A stretch of 64,000 nucleotides of DNA, taken from NCBI RefSeq assembly GCF_016756495.1, contig NZ_AP023243.1, positions 1,054,001 through 1,118,000 of the forward strand. Direction: 5' to 3'. The position numbers and the translations under genes were made by a program. Every line of letters begins with the position of its first letter. Positions within the stretch are counted from its first letter, which is position 1. The notes under the pieces are model-generated. The model was not told where the DNA came from. It saw nothing but the letters and a program-made list of their open reading frames with translations, and searched no databases. Of the stretch, positions 27,187-37,598 are shown piece after piece. The DNA comes from Mesorhizobium sp. 113-3-3. GTDB taxonomy: Bacteria; Pseudomonadota; Alphaproteobacteria; Rhizobiales; Rhizobiaceae.

Positions 27187-28101
27187 ATGACTGCATCGAG
27201 CCGCCCCGACCTGAGCGACATCCACCCCGGTGACTGGGTCGATCGCCGTTTGCCGTCGGCATGGCGCCCATACACAAGGCTGGCGCGCCTGGATCGGCCT
27301 GTCGGAATATGGCTCACGCTTTTTCCTTGCGTTGCCGCGCTCATCCAAGCCTCGCATGGATTTCCTGCCTTCTGGCAATTGATCGTCTTTTCTCTCGGCG
27401 CCCTGCTGATGAGAAGCGCCGGCTCCACGGTCAACGATATCGCCGATCGCAAGTTTGATGCGCATGTTGAGCGGACACGCTTTCGACCGTTGGCAAGCGG
27501 GCAGTTTGGGATCCGCCAGGCCGTTATCTTCCTGATTGTCGAACTCGCTCTCGCGGGCGCACTGCTGGTTTTCTTGAGCCCATACACGCGTTTGATCGCA
27601 ATTTGCGTGCTGCCGCTTGTCTTCATCTATCCGCTTTGCAAGCGGTTCACCCACTGGCCGCATGCGGTCCTGGGGGCATCGTTCAACTGGGGAATGCTGA
27701 TGGCGTGGGCCGAGGTGACCGGGCACGTGCCTACAGGTGCCATTGTCATGTGGGCCGGCGCCATCGCATGGCAAATCGGCTACGACACCGTCTACGCCTA
27801 CGTGGATGTCAAAGACGACACGCGCCTCGGCTTGAAGTCGACAGCAATCCTGTTCGGCCGGAGGGGCAAGACCTATATTGGCCTGTTCTACGCTCTCACG
27901 GTCGCATTGTGGTCGCTGGGAGGCTGGCTGTCAGGCATGTCCCTGCCATACGCCGCCGGAATGGCGGTGATCGCCGCTCATTTGGCCTGGCAGGCCTGGT
28001 GTATTGTCCTCCAGCGCCCGGCGCTGAATTTCAGGCTTTTCCTGTCAAACATTTTGACCGGCGTGCTGCTGGCATGCACGGCACTCGCCGGAACATGGTG
28101 A
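27187..28101 (+). CDS. ubiA: 4-hydroxybenzoate polyprenyltransferase
   Basis: Transfers a polyprenyl chain to 4-hydroxybenzoate in ubiquinone biosynthesis at the inner membrane. Aspartate-rich motifs: NDIADRKFD (about 91) and DVKDDTRLGLKST (about 210), each needed for Mg-diphosphate binding. 304 residues with eight or nine helices. I chose ATG 27187 (MTASSRPD); an upstream ATG at 27163 adds eight residues. The family also includes chlorophyll synthases and heme O synthases, but the residues around the motifs fit UbiA. Confidence 0.92.
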   Translation: MTASSRPDLSDIHPGDWVDRRLPSAWRPYTRLARLDRPVGIWLTLFPCVAALIQASHGFPAFWQLIVFSLGALLMRSAGSTVNDIADRKFDAHVERTRFRPLASGQFGIRQAVIFLIVELALAGALLVFLSPYTRLIAICVLPLVFIYPLCKRFTHWPHAVLGASFNWGMLMAWAEVTGHVPTGAIVMWAGAIAWQIGYDTVYAYVDVKDDTRLGLKSTAILFGRRGKTYIGLFYALTVALWSLGGWLSGMSLPYAAGMAVIAAHLAWQAWCIVLQRPALNFRLFLSNILTGVLLACTALAGTW

Positions 28102-28147
28102 GGGTTATCCGGCTTGCCGGAGATGGCTATAGTTCCTGAGCCTTGTT

Positions 28148-28933
28148 CTATGGCTTGTGGATGAAGGCGGCGCCGAGGATGGGGCCAGGCATGCCGTCCT
28201 TGCCGACAGACTGCAGAAGCACGGCGCAGCCGCCCTTCTTGGCGATCTCGCTCATCGGCAATTCATAGCGCTGCGCCTTGCCGTGCCACATGCCGGCGGT
28301 CTGGATGCCGGTGACGGCGTTCCAATAGGTCATCTTGCGGCCGGAGTTCTCGCCCTGGGCGATCTTGACCGTCTGCGGCGGCTCGAAATAGACGATGACG
28401 ACATGGGCGTCGTTCGGACCGCCGCCCGCATCGCCGGCATCGATGATCACGCGATCGCTGGTGCGGCTGACCTTGACGGGCACACGCATGCCTTCGCCGG
28501 ATTTCGCCATGCGGGCGAGCGCGCCGTCGACCTCGCCACGATTGGCGCCGTTGACATGCGCGCGGCCATTGAGGACCGCTTGCGGCGTATAGACCGAGCG
28601 GCTGCCGAAGGCGCGCATGTAATCATTTTGACGCTCGGTGTTTTCCTTGCGGCTCAGCGTGTCCTTCCAGCCGAGATAGTCCCAATAGTCGACGTGATAG
28701 GAGAGCGCGACAACGTCTTCCTTGGTGGCAAGCTCGGCGAAGAAGGCATCGGCCGGGGGGCAGGAACTGCAGCCCTGGCTGGTGAACAGTTCGACCACGC
28801 CAAGCGGCCTGTCGGATTGAGGTTTATCGGCCTGGATTCTCTCGGACTCCGCGGCATGGCCGGCACCGGCAAAAGCCGAGAAGGCCAGCGCAAAGGCTGC
28901 CAGCCAAAGTGATCTTCGCCAGGCCATGACCAT
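28148..28933 (-). CDS. DUF1223 secreted thioredoxin-like protein
   Basis: 261 residues with a signal peptide (MVMAWRRSLWLAAFALAFSA ...). The DUF1223 signature LFTSQGCSSCPPADAFF contains a CxxC motif in a thioredoxin-like fold (about 50-58), and SYHVDYWDYLGWKDTLS, TPQAVLNGR and the C-terminal region agree. Function unknown; it may be a periplasmic oxidoreductase-like protein. An ATG at 28927 is an alternative start. Confidence 0.9.
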   Translation of the reverse strand: MVMAWRRSLWLAAFALAFSAFAGAGHAAESERIQADKPQSDRPLGVVELFTSQGCSSCPPADAFFAELATKEDVVALSYHVDYWDYLGWKDTLSRKENTERQNDYMRAFGSRSVYTPQAVLNGRAHVNGANRGEVDGALARMAKSGEGMRVPVKVSRTSDRVIIDAGDAGGGPNDAHVVIVYFEPPQTVKIAQGENSGRKMTYWNAVTGIQTAGMWHGKAQRYELPMSEIAKKGGCAVLLQSVGKDGMPGPILGAAFIHKP

Positions 28934-29111
28934 TCCAATTCCCGCCGGTGGCGCCGGCTTTGTTCTGATTGTCAGAAATATGTGGCAGAAGCGGAAGTCA
29001 ACGGGAAGTCACGTTGCGGTGAAATTTTGCCGTTGCAGCCGCATGTAAGGCCGCAATAGGAGAGACACTGCATTTTACGACGCGGTTCGATTCGGGAGTG
29101 GCATCAACACC

Positions 29112-29792
29112 ATGTGGCAGATTCTCCTGACCCCGGTCGATCTCTATTGCGAGCGGACCGGGCCTGGACTTTGGGCCGAGCCGATAAATGCTTTGACCAA
29201 TCTCGCTTTCATTGCCGCGGGATTATGGGGCGTGCGGGAAGTGCGCCGATGCAAGGCCGGCACCTTCGCCGAGGTGTTGGCCTGGTGGGTGGTGGCGATC
29301 GGCATCGGCTCGACGATCTTCCATACCTTTGCCACCAGGGGGACGATCTGGGCCGACATCCTGCCGATCGCCGGCTTCACGCTGGCCTATACGCTGTTCA
29401 ATCTGCGTCGCTTCCTGCGCATGGAATGGGGCAAGGCGATCGCGGTCTTCGTCGTCTTCTATGCCGTGGCCGGGGCGATTGCCTTCGCCGTGCCGGACTG
29501 GCTGCGCCAGGCATCGAACGGCACGACGAGCTACCTGCCGCCGTTCCTGGCGCTCGCCTTCTTCGGCATCTGGGTGGCGGCAAGCGGCAACCGGGCCGGC
29601 TGGTACAATCTGGCGGGGTCGGCGATCTTCGTGGTGTCGGCTATCTGCCGGATGATCGACCCGATGGTCTGCGCCGGCTTTCCGCTCGGCACGCACTTCC
29701 TGTGGCACATGTTCAACGGGCTGATGCTGGGCGTGCTGCTGGCGGCGACGGCGCGGTTTGGGGCGCCGAAAGGTAGGGCAGTAGGGCAGTAG
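29112..29792 (+). CDS. Ceramidase-family (CREST superfamily) membrane protein
   Basis: 226 residues and about seven helices. Motifs: YCERTGPGLWAEPINALTN, GSTIFHTFATRGTIWADIL and the C-terminal GTHFLWHMFNG; the conserved His, Asp and Ser match the zinc hydrolase core of alkaline ceramidases and related bacterial proteins. The substrate may be a lipid amide; bacterial members are uncharacterised. The last residues (GRAVGQ) and the stop lie in tandem-repeat copy B, so the gene ends inside the repeat. Confidence 0.85.
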   Translation: MWQILLTPVDLYCERTGPGLWAEPINALTNLAFIAAGLWGVREVRRCKAGTFAEVLAWWVVAIGIGSTIFHTFATRGTIWADILPIAGFTLAYTLFNLRRFLRMEWGKAIAVFVVFYAVAGAIAFAVPDWLRQASNGTTSYLPPFLALAFFGIWVAASGNRAGWYNLAGSAIFVVSAICRMIDPMVCAGFPLGTHFLWHMFNGLMLGVLLAATARFGAPKGRAVGQ

Positions 29793-29861
29793 GGCAGTAG
29801 GGCAGTAGGGAGATGATTTCCTTGCCCTACTCCCTTACTGCCCTACTGCCTTATTCCCTTA

Positions 29862-29863
<2 letters not shown>
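29771..29863. repeat. Tandem-repeat hairpin, copy B (GGGCAGTA type)
   Basis: GGTAGGGCAGTAGGGCAGTA-type units on the left, and CCCTACTCCCTTACTGCCC-type units on the right, with a loop of about 15 bases. Lies between the convergent ceramidase and acnA genes, contains the stop of the first and touches the stop of the second, and could act as a bidirectional terminator. Confidence 0.85.
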
Positions 29864-32552
<2,689 letters not shown>

Positions 32553-32748
32553 GTGCGATCCGTCCTTGTCTGTTCAGCCTGAAAGGGAACGGACGCCGAT
32601 GGCATGCAATCACGCGCAAAGGTGCGGGTACGGCCATTTCCGCTGTCCGTTCCCAAGCAACCCGAGCCGTTCAAGGCGGCGCGTGCGCTGGTTCGGCGCT
32701 AATTCTGTTCCCGCGCCGACCGCTGGCACGGATGCACCGCATATAGAG

Positions 32749-32777
32749 AATTTTCTGGAATAGTTCTAGACAGTCAA
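32749..32777 (-). promoter_or_regulatory. acnA promoter with overlapping Irr-like box
   Basis: On the acnA strand a TTGACT element (32772-32777) lies 17 bp from AAAATT (32749-32754). The spacer and -10 contain TCTAGAACTATTCCAGAA (32753-32770), which resembles the Irr iron-control element (TTTAGAAnnnTTCTAAA type, recalled from Rhizobiales). A site over the promoter core would repress, consistent with down-regulation of aconitase in iron limitation. It is about 70 bp upstream of ccmA on the other strand and could control that operon too. Confidence 0.5.
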
Positions 32778-32837
32778 AAAGCAAATTTGTGCGATGCGGC
32801 AGCGACCGCGGAACATTGTTTTCGGGGCAAGCGAGGG

Positions 32838-33476
32838 ATGCGGCTTATCGCCGAGAATCTAGGCGGCGAACGCGGTGGCGAGGCGGTTTTTTCCGGCATC
32901 GGCTTTGCGCTCGATCCAGGCCAGGCGCTGGTCGTCACCGGACCGAACGGATCAGGCAAATCGACCTTGCTTCGGATCGTCGCCGGGCTGCTGCCGAAGG
33001 CCGAAGGCCGGCTGCTGCTCGACGGCGGCGGCGATGACTTTCCGTCTGTTGCCTCGGCTTGCCACTATCTCGGCCATCAGAATGCGATGAAGACGGCGCT
33101 GAGTGTCACGGAAAACCTGCGGTTCTGGCGCGACTTCAACGGCAGTGGCGATTCGAGCGTCGAAGAGGCGCTGGACACGGTTGGACTGGGCGGCATCGGC
33201 CATCTGCCGTTCGGATATCTCTCGACCGGGCAAAGGCGGCGCGCGGCGATCGCCAAGCTTTTGGTCAGCCGCCGGCCGCTGTGGCTGCTCGACGAGCCGA
33301 CGGCGGGATTGGACAAGGCGTCGGAGGCGCGGTTCGCCGGGCTGATGGCAAGGCACTGTGCCGGGGGCGGGATGATTGTGGCGGCGACGCATCTGCCGCT
33401 GGGGCTGGATGGGGCGAAGGAATTGGTGATGGGGGGCGCCACAGAACGCCGTCCTCAACAGGGGGCCACATCGTAA
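32838..33476 (+). CDS. ccmA: Heme exporter ATP-binding protein CcmA
   Basis: ATPase of the CcmAB(CDE) complex, System I cytochrome c maturation. Walker A GPNGSGKSTLL, signature LSTGQRRRAAIAKL and Walker B WLLDEPTAGLD are intact. 212 residues from ATG 32838; the open frame upstream to 32787 has no SD. Its stop overlaps the start of ccmB by one base (TAATG). Confidence 0.93.
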   Translation: MRLIAENLGGERGGEAVFSGIGFALDPGQALVVTGPNGSGKSTLLRIVAGLLPKAEGRLLLDGGGDDFPSVASACHYLGHQNAMKTALSVTENLRFWRDFNGSGDSSVEEALDTVGLGGIGHLPFGYLSTGQRRRAAIAKLLVSRRPLWLLDEPTAGLDKASEARFAGLMARHCAGGGMIVAATHLPLGLDGAKELVMGGATERRPQQGATS

Positions 33477-34141
33477 TGTGGTCCCTCCTGCTGCGCGACA
33501 TCCGCCTCAACATCCGCGCCGGCGGTGGCGCGCTGACCGGCGTCATCTTCTTCCTCGCCGTCATCGCCACCATCCCGTTCGGCGTCGGGCCGGACCTGAA
33601 GCTGCTTGCCCGCATCGGGCCGGCGATACTGTGGATCGGCGCGCTGCTTTCCTGTCTGCTCGGGCTCGACCGGCTGTTCCAGGCCGACCGCGAGGACGGC
33701 TCGCTCGATCTCCTGGTGCTGGGCAACGACCGGCACATGCTGGCGCTGACGGTGCTGGTGAAATGCCTGGCGCATTGGGCGGGCAGCGTCTTGCCGCTGG
33801 TGATCGCCGCGCCGCTGCTCGGCCTGTTCATGAACATGGAGCCGCTCGGCATCGGAGCGACGGCGCTGACGCTGCTGGTCGGCACGCCGGCCATCACCTT
33901 CATCGGCGCCGCGGGTGCCGCGGTGTCGGTGGCGCTGCCGCGCGGCGGGCTGTTGATCTCGGTGCTGGTGCTGCCGCTGACCATTCCGGTGCTGATCTTC
34001 GGCGTTTCGGCGAGCTATGGCGCGACGGCCGATCCCGATCCTTTCCTGCAGCCCTTCCTCATTCTTGCCGCGCTGACGCTGTTTCTTGCCGTGCTGGGGC
34101 CGGTATCAGCGGCACTGGCACTGCGGCATGGAACCGATTGA
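33476..34141 (+). CDS. ccmB: Heme exporter permease CcmB
   Basis: 221-residue inner-membrane subunit with six hydrophobic helices. The N-terminus MWSLLLRDIRLNIRAGGGAL and the FQADREDGSLDLLVL loop match CcmB. It is translationally coupled to ccmA. ccmC normally comes next but is absent: the next gene is ccmD after a 161-bp gap. Confidence 0.95.
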   Translation: MWSLLLRDIRLNIRAGGGALTGVIFFLAVIATIPFGVGPDLKLLARIGPAILWIGALLSCLLGLDRLFQADREDGSLDLLVLGNDRHMLALTVLVKCLAHWAGSVLPLVIAAPLLGLFMNMEPLGIGATALTLLVGTPAITFIGAAGAAVSVALPRGGLLISVLVLPLTIPVLIFGVSASYGATADPDPFLQPFLILAALTLFLAVLGPVSAALALRHGTD

Positions 34142-34302
34142 GCGAGGTTTGGCATGGTTTGCGCGACATCAAGGGCGGCGGCGCGGCGGCCATGTATGTT
34201 TGAAACCACGGTGCGTTGCGCAGCCATGGGCATGTCGCTAAGGGAAAGCATGATCGAACGAGGCAGACGGCTGAAAAGAGGCGCGCCGATGGGGCGGCGG
34301 CC
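34142..34302 (+). other. Gap where ccmC would be expected
   Basis: 161 bp between ccmB and ccmD. No ORF of CcmC length (roughly 240-260 residues) and no WWxxPG-like heme-handling motif (diagnostic of CcmC) is visible. Only short, poorly coding stretches are seen. The deletion appears complete rather than decayed. Confidence 0.6.
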
Positions 34303-34476
34303 ATGAGTGTGCACGCACTCTATGTCACGGCCGCCTATGGCATCACGGCGGTTGTGCTGGCCGGGCTGATCGGCTGGATCCTGCTCGACCAAAAGGGGCG
34401 CAAGCGCGATCTCGCCGAGCTGGAAGCAGCGGGCGTGCGGCGGCGTTCCGACAAGGCGGAGGTAGAGAAGTCGTGA
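34303..34476 (+). CDS. ccmD: Heme exporter protein CcmD
   Basis: 57-residue single-helix protein, MSVHALYVTAAYGITAVVLA then a basic tail (KGRKRDLAELEAAG). It tethers CcmE to the ABC complex. Position before ccmG and overlap with it (GTGA at 34473) support the call. The open frame upstream to 34216 is not conserved-looking. Confidence 0.9.
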   Translation: MSVHALYVTAAYGITAVVLAGLIGWILLDQKGRKRDLAELEAAGVRRRSDKAEVEKS

Positions 34477-35051
34477 GCAGCGAGACAGAAACACCGACGC
34501 GCGGTCGCCGCCTGTTCGTGCTGTTGCCGCTGCTGGTCTTCCTCGGCCTGGCCGGCCTGTTCCTGTCACAGCTGCTTTCCGGCCGCGATGTTTCCGAAGT
34601 ACCTTCGGCGCTGATCGGCCTGCCGGCGCCGCAGACCAATCTGCCGGCGCTGGAAGGGTCAAACCTGCCAGGGCTCGATTCCAGGGCGTTCGCCGGCAAG
34701 GTCACGCTGGTCAATGTGTTTGCGTCGTGGTGCGCGCCGTGCCGGGAAGAGCATCCGGTGCTCCTGGCGCTGTCGCAGGACAAGCGGTTCGTGATGGCGG
34801 CGTTGAATTATAAAGACCGGCCGGAAAACGCCCGCCGGTTCCTCGGAGACCTCGGCAATCCGTTCCAGGCCATCGGCGTCGACGAAGCCGGCCGCGCGGC
34901 GATCGACTGGGGGGTCTACGGCGTGCCGGAGACCTTCGTCATCGGCAAGGACGGCAAGATCGCCTACAAGCATGTCGGCCCGCTGACGGCGGAGGCGGCA
35001 CGGGATCTTTTGCTGCCGCAGATCGACAAGGCACTTGCGGCGCCCGGTTAG
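34473..35051 (+). CDS. ccmG: Thiol:disulfide interchange protein CcmG (DsbE)
   Basis: Membrane-anchored periplasmic thioredoxin that reduces apocytochrome c. One N-terminal helix (LFVLLPLLVFLGLAGLF), then a thioredoxin fold with the active site FASWCAPCREEHP (CxxC, about 88). The GVYGVPETFVIGKDGKI segment holds the cis-Pro. 192 residues. GTG start overlaps the ccmD stop. Confidence 0.94.
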   Translation: MSSETETPTRGRRLFVLLPLLVFLGLAGLFLSQLLSGRDVSEVPSALIGLPAPQTNLPALEGSNLPGLDSRAFAGKVTLVNVFASWCAPCREEHPVLLALSQDKRFVMAALNYKDRPENARRFLGDLGNPFQAIGVDEAGRAAIDWGVYGVPETFVIGKDGKIAYKHVGPLTAEAARDLLLPQIDKALAAPG

Positions 35052-35065
35052 ACGCTAGCGCCAGG

Positions 35066-35215
35066 CCCCCTCATCCGGCCGCTACGCGGCCACCTTCTCC
35101 CCGTGGGGGAGAAGAGGAAGGCGTCGGCGCGATACAGATCCTCTCCCCTCGGGGAGAGGTCGGATTGCCCCGAATTGCCCTTGCAATTTGGTCTTGGCAA
35201 TCCGGGTGAGGGGGA
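35066..35215. repeat. Rhizobial intergenic mosaic-type repeat (RIME-like)
   Basis: An outer inverted repeat CCCCCTCATCCGG / CCGGGTGAGGGGG encloses smaller palindromes: GGCCGC/GCGGCC (35077-35091), CTTCTCCCC/GGGGAGAAG (35094-35114), CCTCTCCCC/GGGGAGAGG (35140-35159) and CGGATTGCC/GGCAATCCG (35161-35204). This matches the description of rhizobial intergenic mosaic elements. It lies after ccmG. Confidence 0.75.
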
Positions 35216-35231
35216 CTCCCTCCAGCCAGAC

Positions 35232-35399
35232 TCAGCCGTAGATCTGCTTGTGGATCTGGTAGAGCATTTCCGAGCGGTCGGCGCGCATGTCGGCCAGATC
35301 GCGGCTGGAGAAGCTGTCGATTTCGGCGACGAGGCGGTTGTAGTGCTTGCGCTTGGCGATGTTGTTGCGAGCGCGGGTCATGAGATCGTTGAAGATCAT
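35232..35399 (-). CDS. DUF1127 small protein
   Basis: 55 residues, basic and helical: MIFNDLMTRARNNIAKRKHY ... VAEIDSFSSRDLADMRADRSEM. DUF1127 proteins are common in Rhizobiales; some are linked to phosphate and C1 metabolism or RNA maturation. A good SD (AAGGA) precedes ATG 35399. Nothing else is readable in the 294 bp up to the next gene. Confidence 0.85.
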   Translation of the reverse strand: MIFNDLMTRARNNIAKRKHYNRLVAEIDSFSSRDLADMRADRSEMLYQIHKQIYG

Positions 35400-35693
35400 A
35401 GCAAGGTTCCTTTCGTGCCGCGTTCTGGCGGCCGGTTTCTTCCTCCCTTGATCGATACGGAACATGACATAGGATTGGTGCGTTGCAAAAAGAAGATGTT
35501 GCAATGCACCATTGCATGCAGCGCATAGCCGGTTAATCGAACCCTAAGGTGCGGTGGCTGGACGCTCGAGGGCTGGAATTGCCCGGGCGGCGGGTTCCTC
35601 TCCGTTTTGTCATACAAATTGCGAAGGCCGCGTCTTGCCAGATCGATCGCGGGCTGGCTTGATCCGGCATCACGTGATGCCGGGAGGAAATGC

Positions 35694-36614
35694 ATGGCGG
35701 CCGCAGACTATTACGAAATTCTCGATCCGCGCTTTGCGCGGCTGTTCAACGGCAACGCGCAGGTGGAGAAGCTGTTCACCGGATGCCGCTGGGCGGAAGG
35801 GCCGGCCTGGTTCGCCGCCGGCCGTTATGTCGTCTGGTCCGATATCCCGAACAACCGCATGCTGCGCTATGACGAGACCGACGGCAGCGTCAGCGTCTTC
35901 CGCCAGCCGTCGGGCAATTCCAACGGCAACACCGTCGACCGGCAGGGCCGGCTGGTCACCTGCGAGCATTCGGGGCGCCGCGTCAGCCGCACCGAATATG
36001 ACGGCTCGGTCACCACCATTGCCGCCAAATGGAAGGGCAAGCGGCTGAATTCGCCCAATGACGTGGTGGTGAGGTCCGACGGCTCGATCTGGTTCACCGA
36101 CCCGACCTACGGCATCGACACCGACTATGAGGGCGACAAGGCCGAGAGCGAGATCGGTGCCTGCTACGTCTACCGGGTCGACCCCGACAGCGGTGAGATC
36201 GAGGCGGTCATCACCGATATGGTGCGACCCAACGGGCTCGCCTTCTCGGTGGACGAAAGCCTGCTCTATGTCGTCGACACCGGCCGCACGCATGGCGCCG
36301 AGAATCCCGCGCATATGCGGGTGTTCAACGTCGGCAAGCACGGCAAGAAAGTGTCCGGCGGCAAGGTCTTCGCCGACTGCACCGCCGGCCTGTTCGACGG
36401 TTTCCGGCTCGACGCCGACGGACGCATCTGGACCAGTGCCGCCGACGGCATCCATTGCTACGATCCGGATGGCACGCTGATCGGCAAGGTCAAGGTGCCG
36501 GAGGTGACCGCCAATTGCGTGTTCGGCGGCGCCAAGCTGAACTGCCTCTACATCGCCGGCACCACCTCGCTCTATTCGGTGCGGCTGATGGTGAACGGGG
36601 CCAAGACTTTTTGA
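35694..36614 (+). CDS. SMP-30/gluconolactonase-like beta-propeller
   Basis: 306 residues. Beta-propeller blades with metal-binding residues: EGPAWFAAGRYVVWSDIPNN, GNSNGNTVDRQGRLVTCEHS, LNSPNDVVVRSDGSIWFTDP (metal Asn/Asp), and DGFRLDADGRIWTSAADG. The family hydrolyses lactones of sugars such as gluconolactone. Start ATG 35694 with GGGAGG upstream. The gene is probably not in an operon with the tautomerase that follows 160 bp later. Confidence 0.9.
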   Translation: MAAADYYEILDPRFARLFNGNAQVEKLFTGCRWAEGPAWFAAGRYVVWSDIPNNRMLRYDETDGSVSVFRQPSGNSNGNTVDRQGRLVTCEHSGRRVSRTEYDGSVTTIAAKWKGKRLNSPNDVVVRSDGSIWFTDPTYGIDTDYEGDKAESEIGACYVYRVDPDSGEIEAVITDMVRPNGLAFSVDESLLYVVDTGRTHGAENPAHMRVFNVGKHGKKVSGGKVFADCTAGLFDGFRLDADGRIWTSAADGIHCYDPDGTLIGKVKVPEVTANCVFGGAKLNCLYIAGTTSLYSVRLMVNGAKTF

Positions 36615-36776
36615 GACTGCTCGAAACGCTTCTGCGGCGAGTCTTGATGGCGTTGCTGCGCATACAAGTGGCGCCAGTCGCGCCTCGGCCGCCGGAGCTG
36701 CCGTCATCCAGTTCTCCGGAGAGGATATCGAAGCAGGCTCTTGCCGGTATCAGACACAATTCAAGGGGAGGTCGTC

Positions 36777-36983
36777 ATGCCATTCGTCAACATCCGCATC
36801 GTCAAGGAAGTGATCGCCGCCGATCCGGCAGGCAAGAAGGCTGACATCGCCAAGAAAGTCACGGCGGCCATCATGGAGGCGACCGGGCTCGGCAATGACG
36901 ATGTCTGGGTGGTTTTCGAAGAGGTCAACGCCCGCGACTGGTATGTCGGCAAGACCGATGTCGAGACGCTGCGGAAGGGGTAG
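36777..36983 (+). CDS. 4-oxalocrotonate tautomerase family protein
   Basis: 68-residue tautomerase with the catalytic N-terminal Pro after Met removal (MPFVNIRIVKEV) and the conserved ADIAKKVTAAIMEATGLGNDDVWVVFEEV. The family handles dienol/keto isomerisation in aromatic degradation and related reactions. No catabolic operon is nearby, so the substrate is unknown. Strong SD (AAGGGGAGG). Confidence 0.9.
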   Translation: MPFVNIRIVKEVIAADPAGKKADIAKKVTAAIMEATGLGNDDVWVVFEEVNARDWYVGKTDVETLRKG

Positions 36984-36986
36984 CTC

Positions 36987-37018
36987 TTCCCTTCTCCCCT
37001 TCTTGTGGGAGAAGGGAA
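36987..37018. terminator. Hairpin between convergent tautomerase and flavin reductase genes
   Basis: 12-bp stem TTCCCTTCTCCC / GGGAGAAGGGAA, loop of 8 nt, no strict T run. It may serve as terminator and is also similar to the CTTCTCCCC palindrome in the rhizobial repeats. Confidence 0.5.
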
Positions 37019-37030
37019 AGGCCGCGCCGC

Positions 37031-37561
37031 TCAATGCGAGCGAATGAAATTTGCGAAGCCCTGCACCGCATCGCGCATCGCCAGCACATTTCCCGGCTCG
37101 GCCAGAATAGCCTCCACCTCCGGCGGCTTCTTGCCGAGCAGGGCGATCTCCAGCCCGTCCTCATACATCGCGAACGACATCGTCCGCATGATCTCGGCCA
37201 AAGCGGCACGGGCGAACAGCGAGCGTGGCGAGGCGTGAGCCAGCATGGCGGGCTTGGCGACGGCGGCGTCGCGCGAGACCAGCCAGTCGAGCGCGTTCTT
37301 CAGCCCGCCCGGCACGCCATGGGCATATTCGGGACAGGAGACGATGATGCCGTCAGCGCCGGTGACGGCGTCGATCAGCCCGGCGGATTCGCGCGGCGTG
37401 CGCTCGCCCTCATCGTCGGGATTGAAGATCGGCAGGCGGCCGAGCCCGTCATAGACGGCGACGCGGCAACCCGAAGGCGCGTTGCGCGCCAGTGCCGCGA
37501 CCAGGGCCGAATTGGTGGAGGCCGCCCGCAGGCTGCCGGAGATGGCAAGGATGTTCAGCAA
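37031..37561 (-). CDS. NADPH-dependent FMN reductase (flavodoxin-like)
   Basis: 176 residues. FMN-binding loops: ILAISGSLRAASTNSALV (N-terminal phosphate loop) and SCPEYAHGVPGGLKNALDWL (about 85). Reduces FMN with NADPH, or acts as a quinone or azoreductase-like enzyme. I used the TTG at 37561, since there is no ATG and the upstream frame overlaps the PPOX gene, so this start is tentative. Last gene of the minus-strand cluster beginning at dapF. Confidence 0.85.
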   Translation of the reverse strand: MLNILAISGSLRAASTNSALVAALARNAPSGCRVAVYDGLGRLPIFNPDDEGERTPRESAGLIDAVTGADGIIVSCPEYAHGVPGGLKNALDWLVSRDAAVAKPAMLAHASPRSLFARAALAEIMRTMSFAMYEDGLEIALLGKKPPEVEAILAEPGNVLAMRDAVQGFANFIRSH

Positions 37562-37598
37562 GGTGGAACCAGTCAGGACGAATCGTCGTCCGAAAAAA

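Noticed and set aside
34142..34302. Degraded ccmC remnant
   Set aside because: No CcmC-like peptide found in any frame; the sequence cannot be claimed as a remnant, only as a gap.
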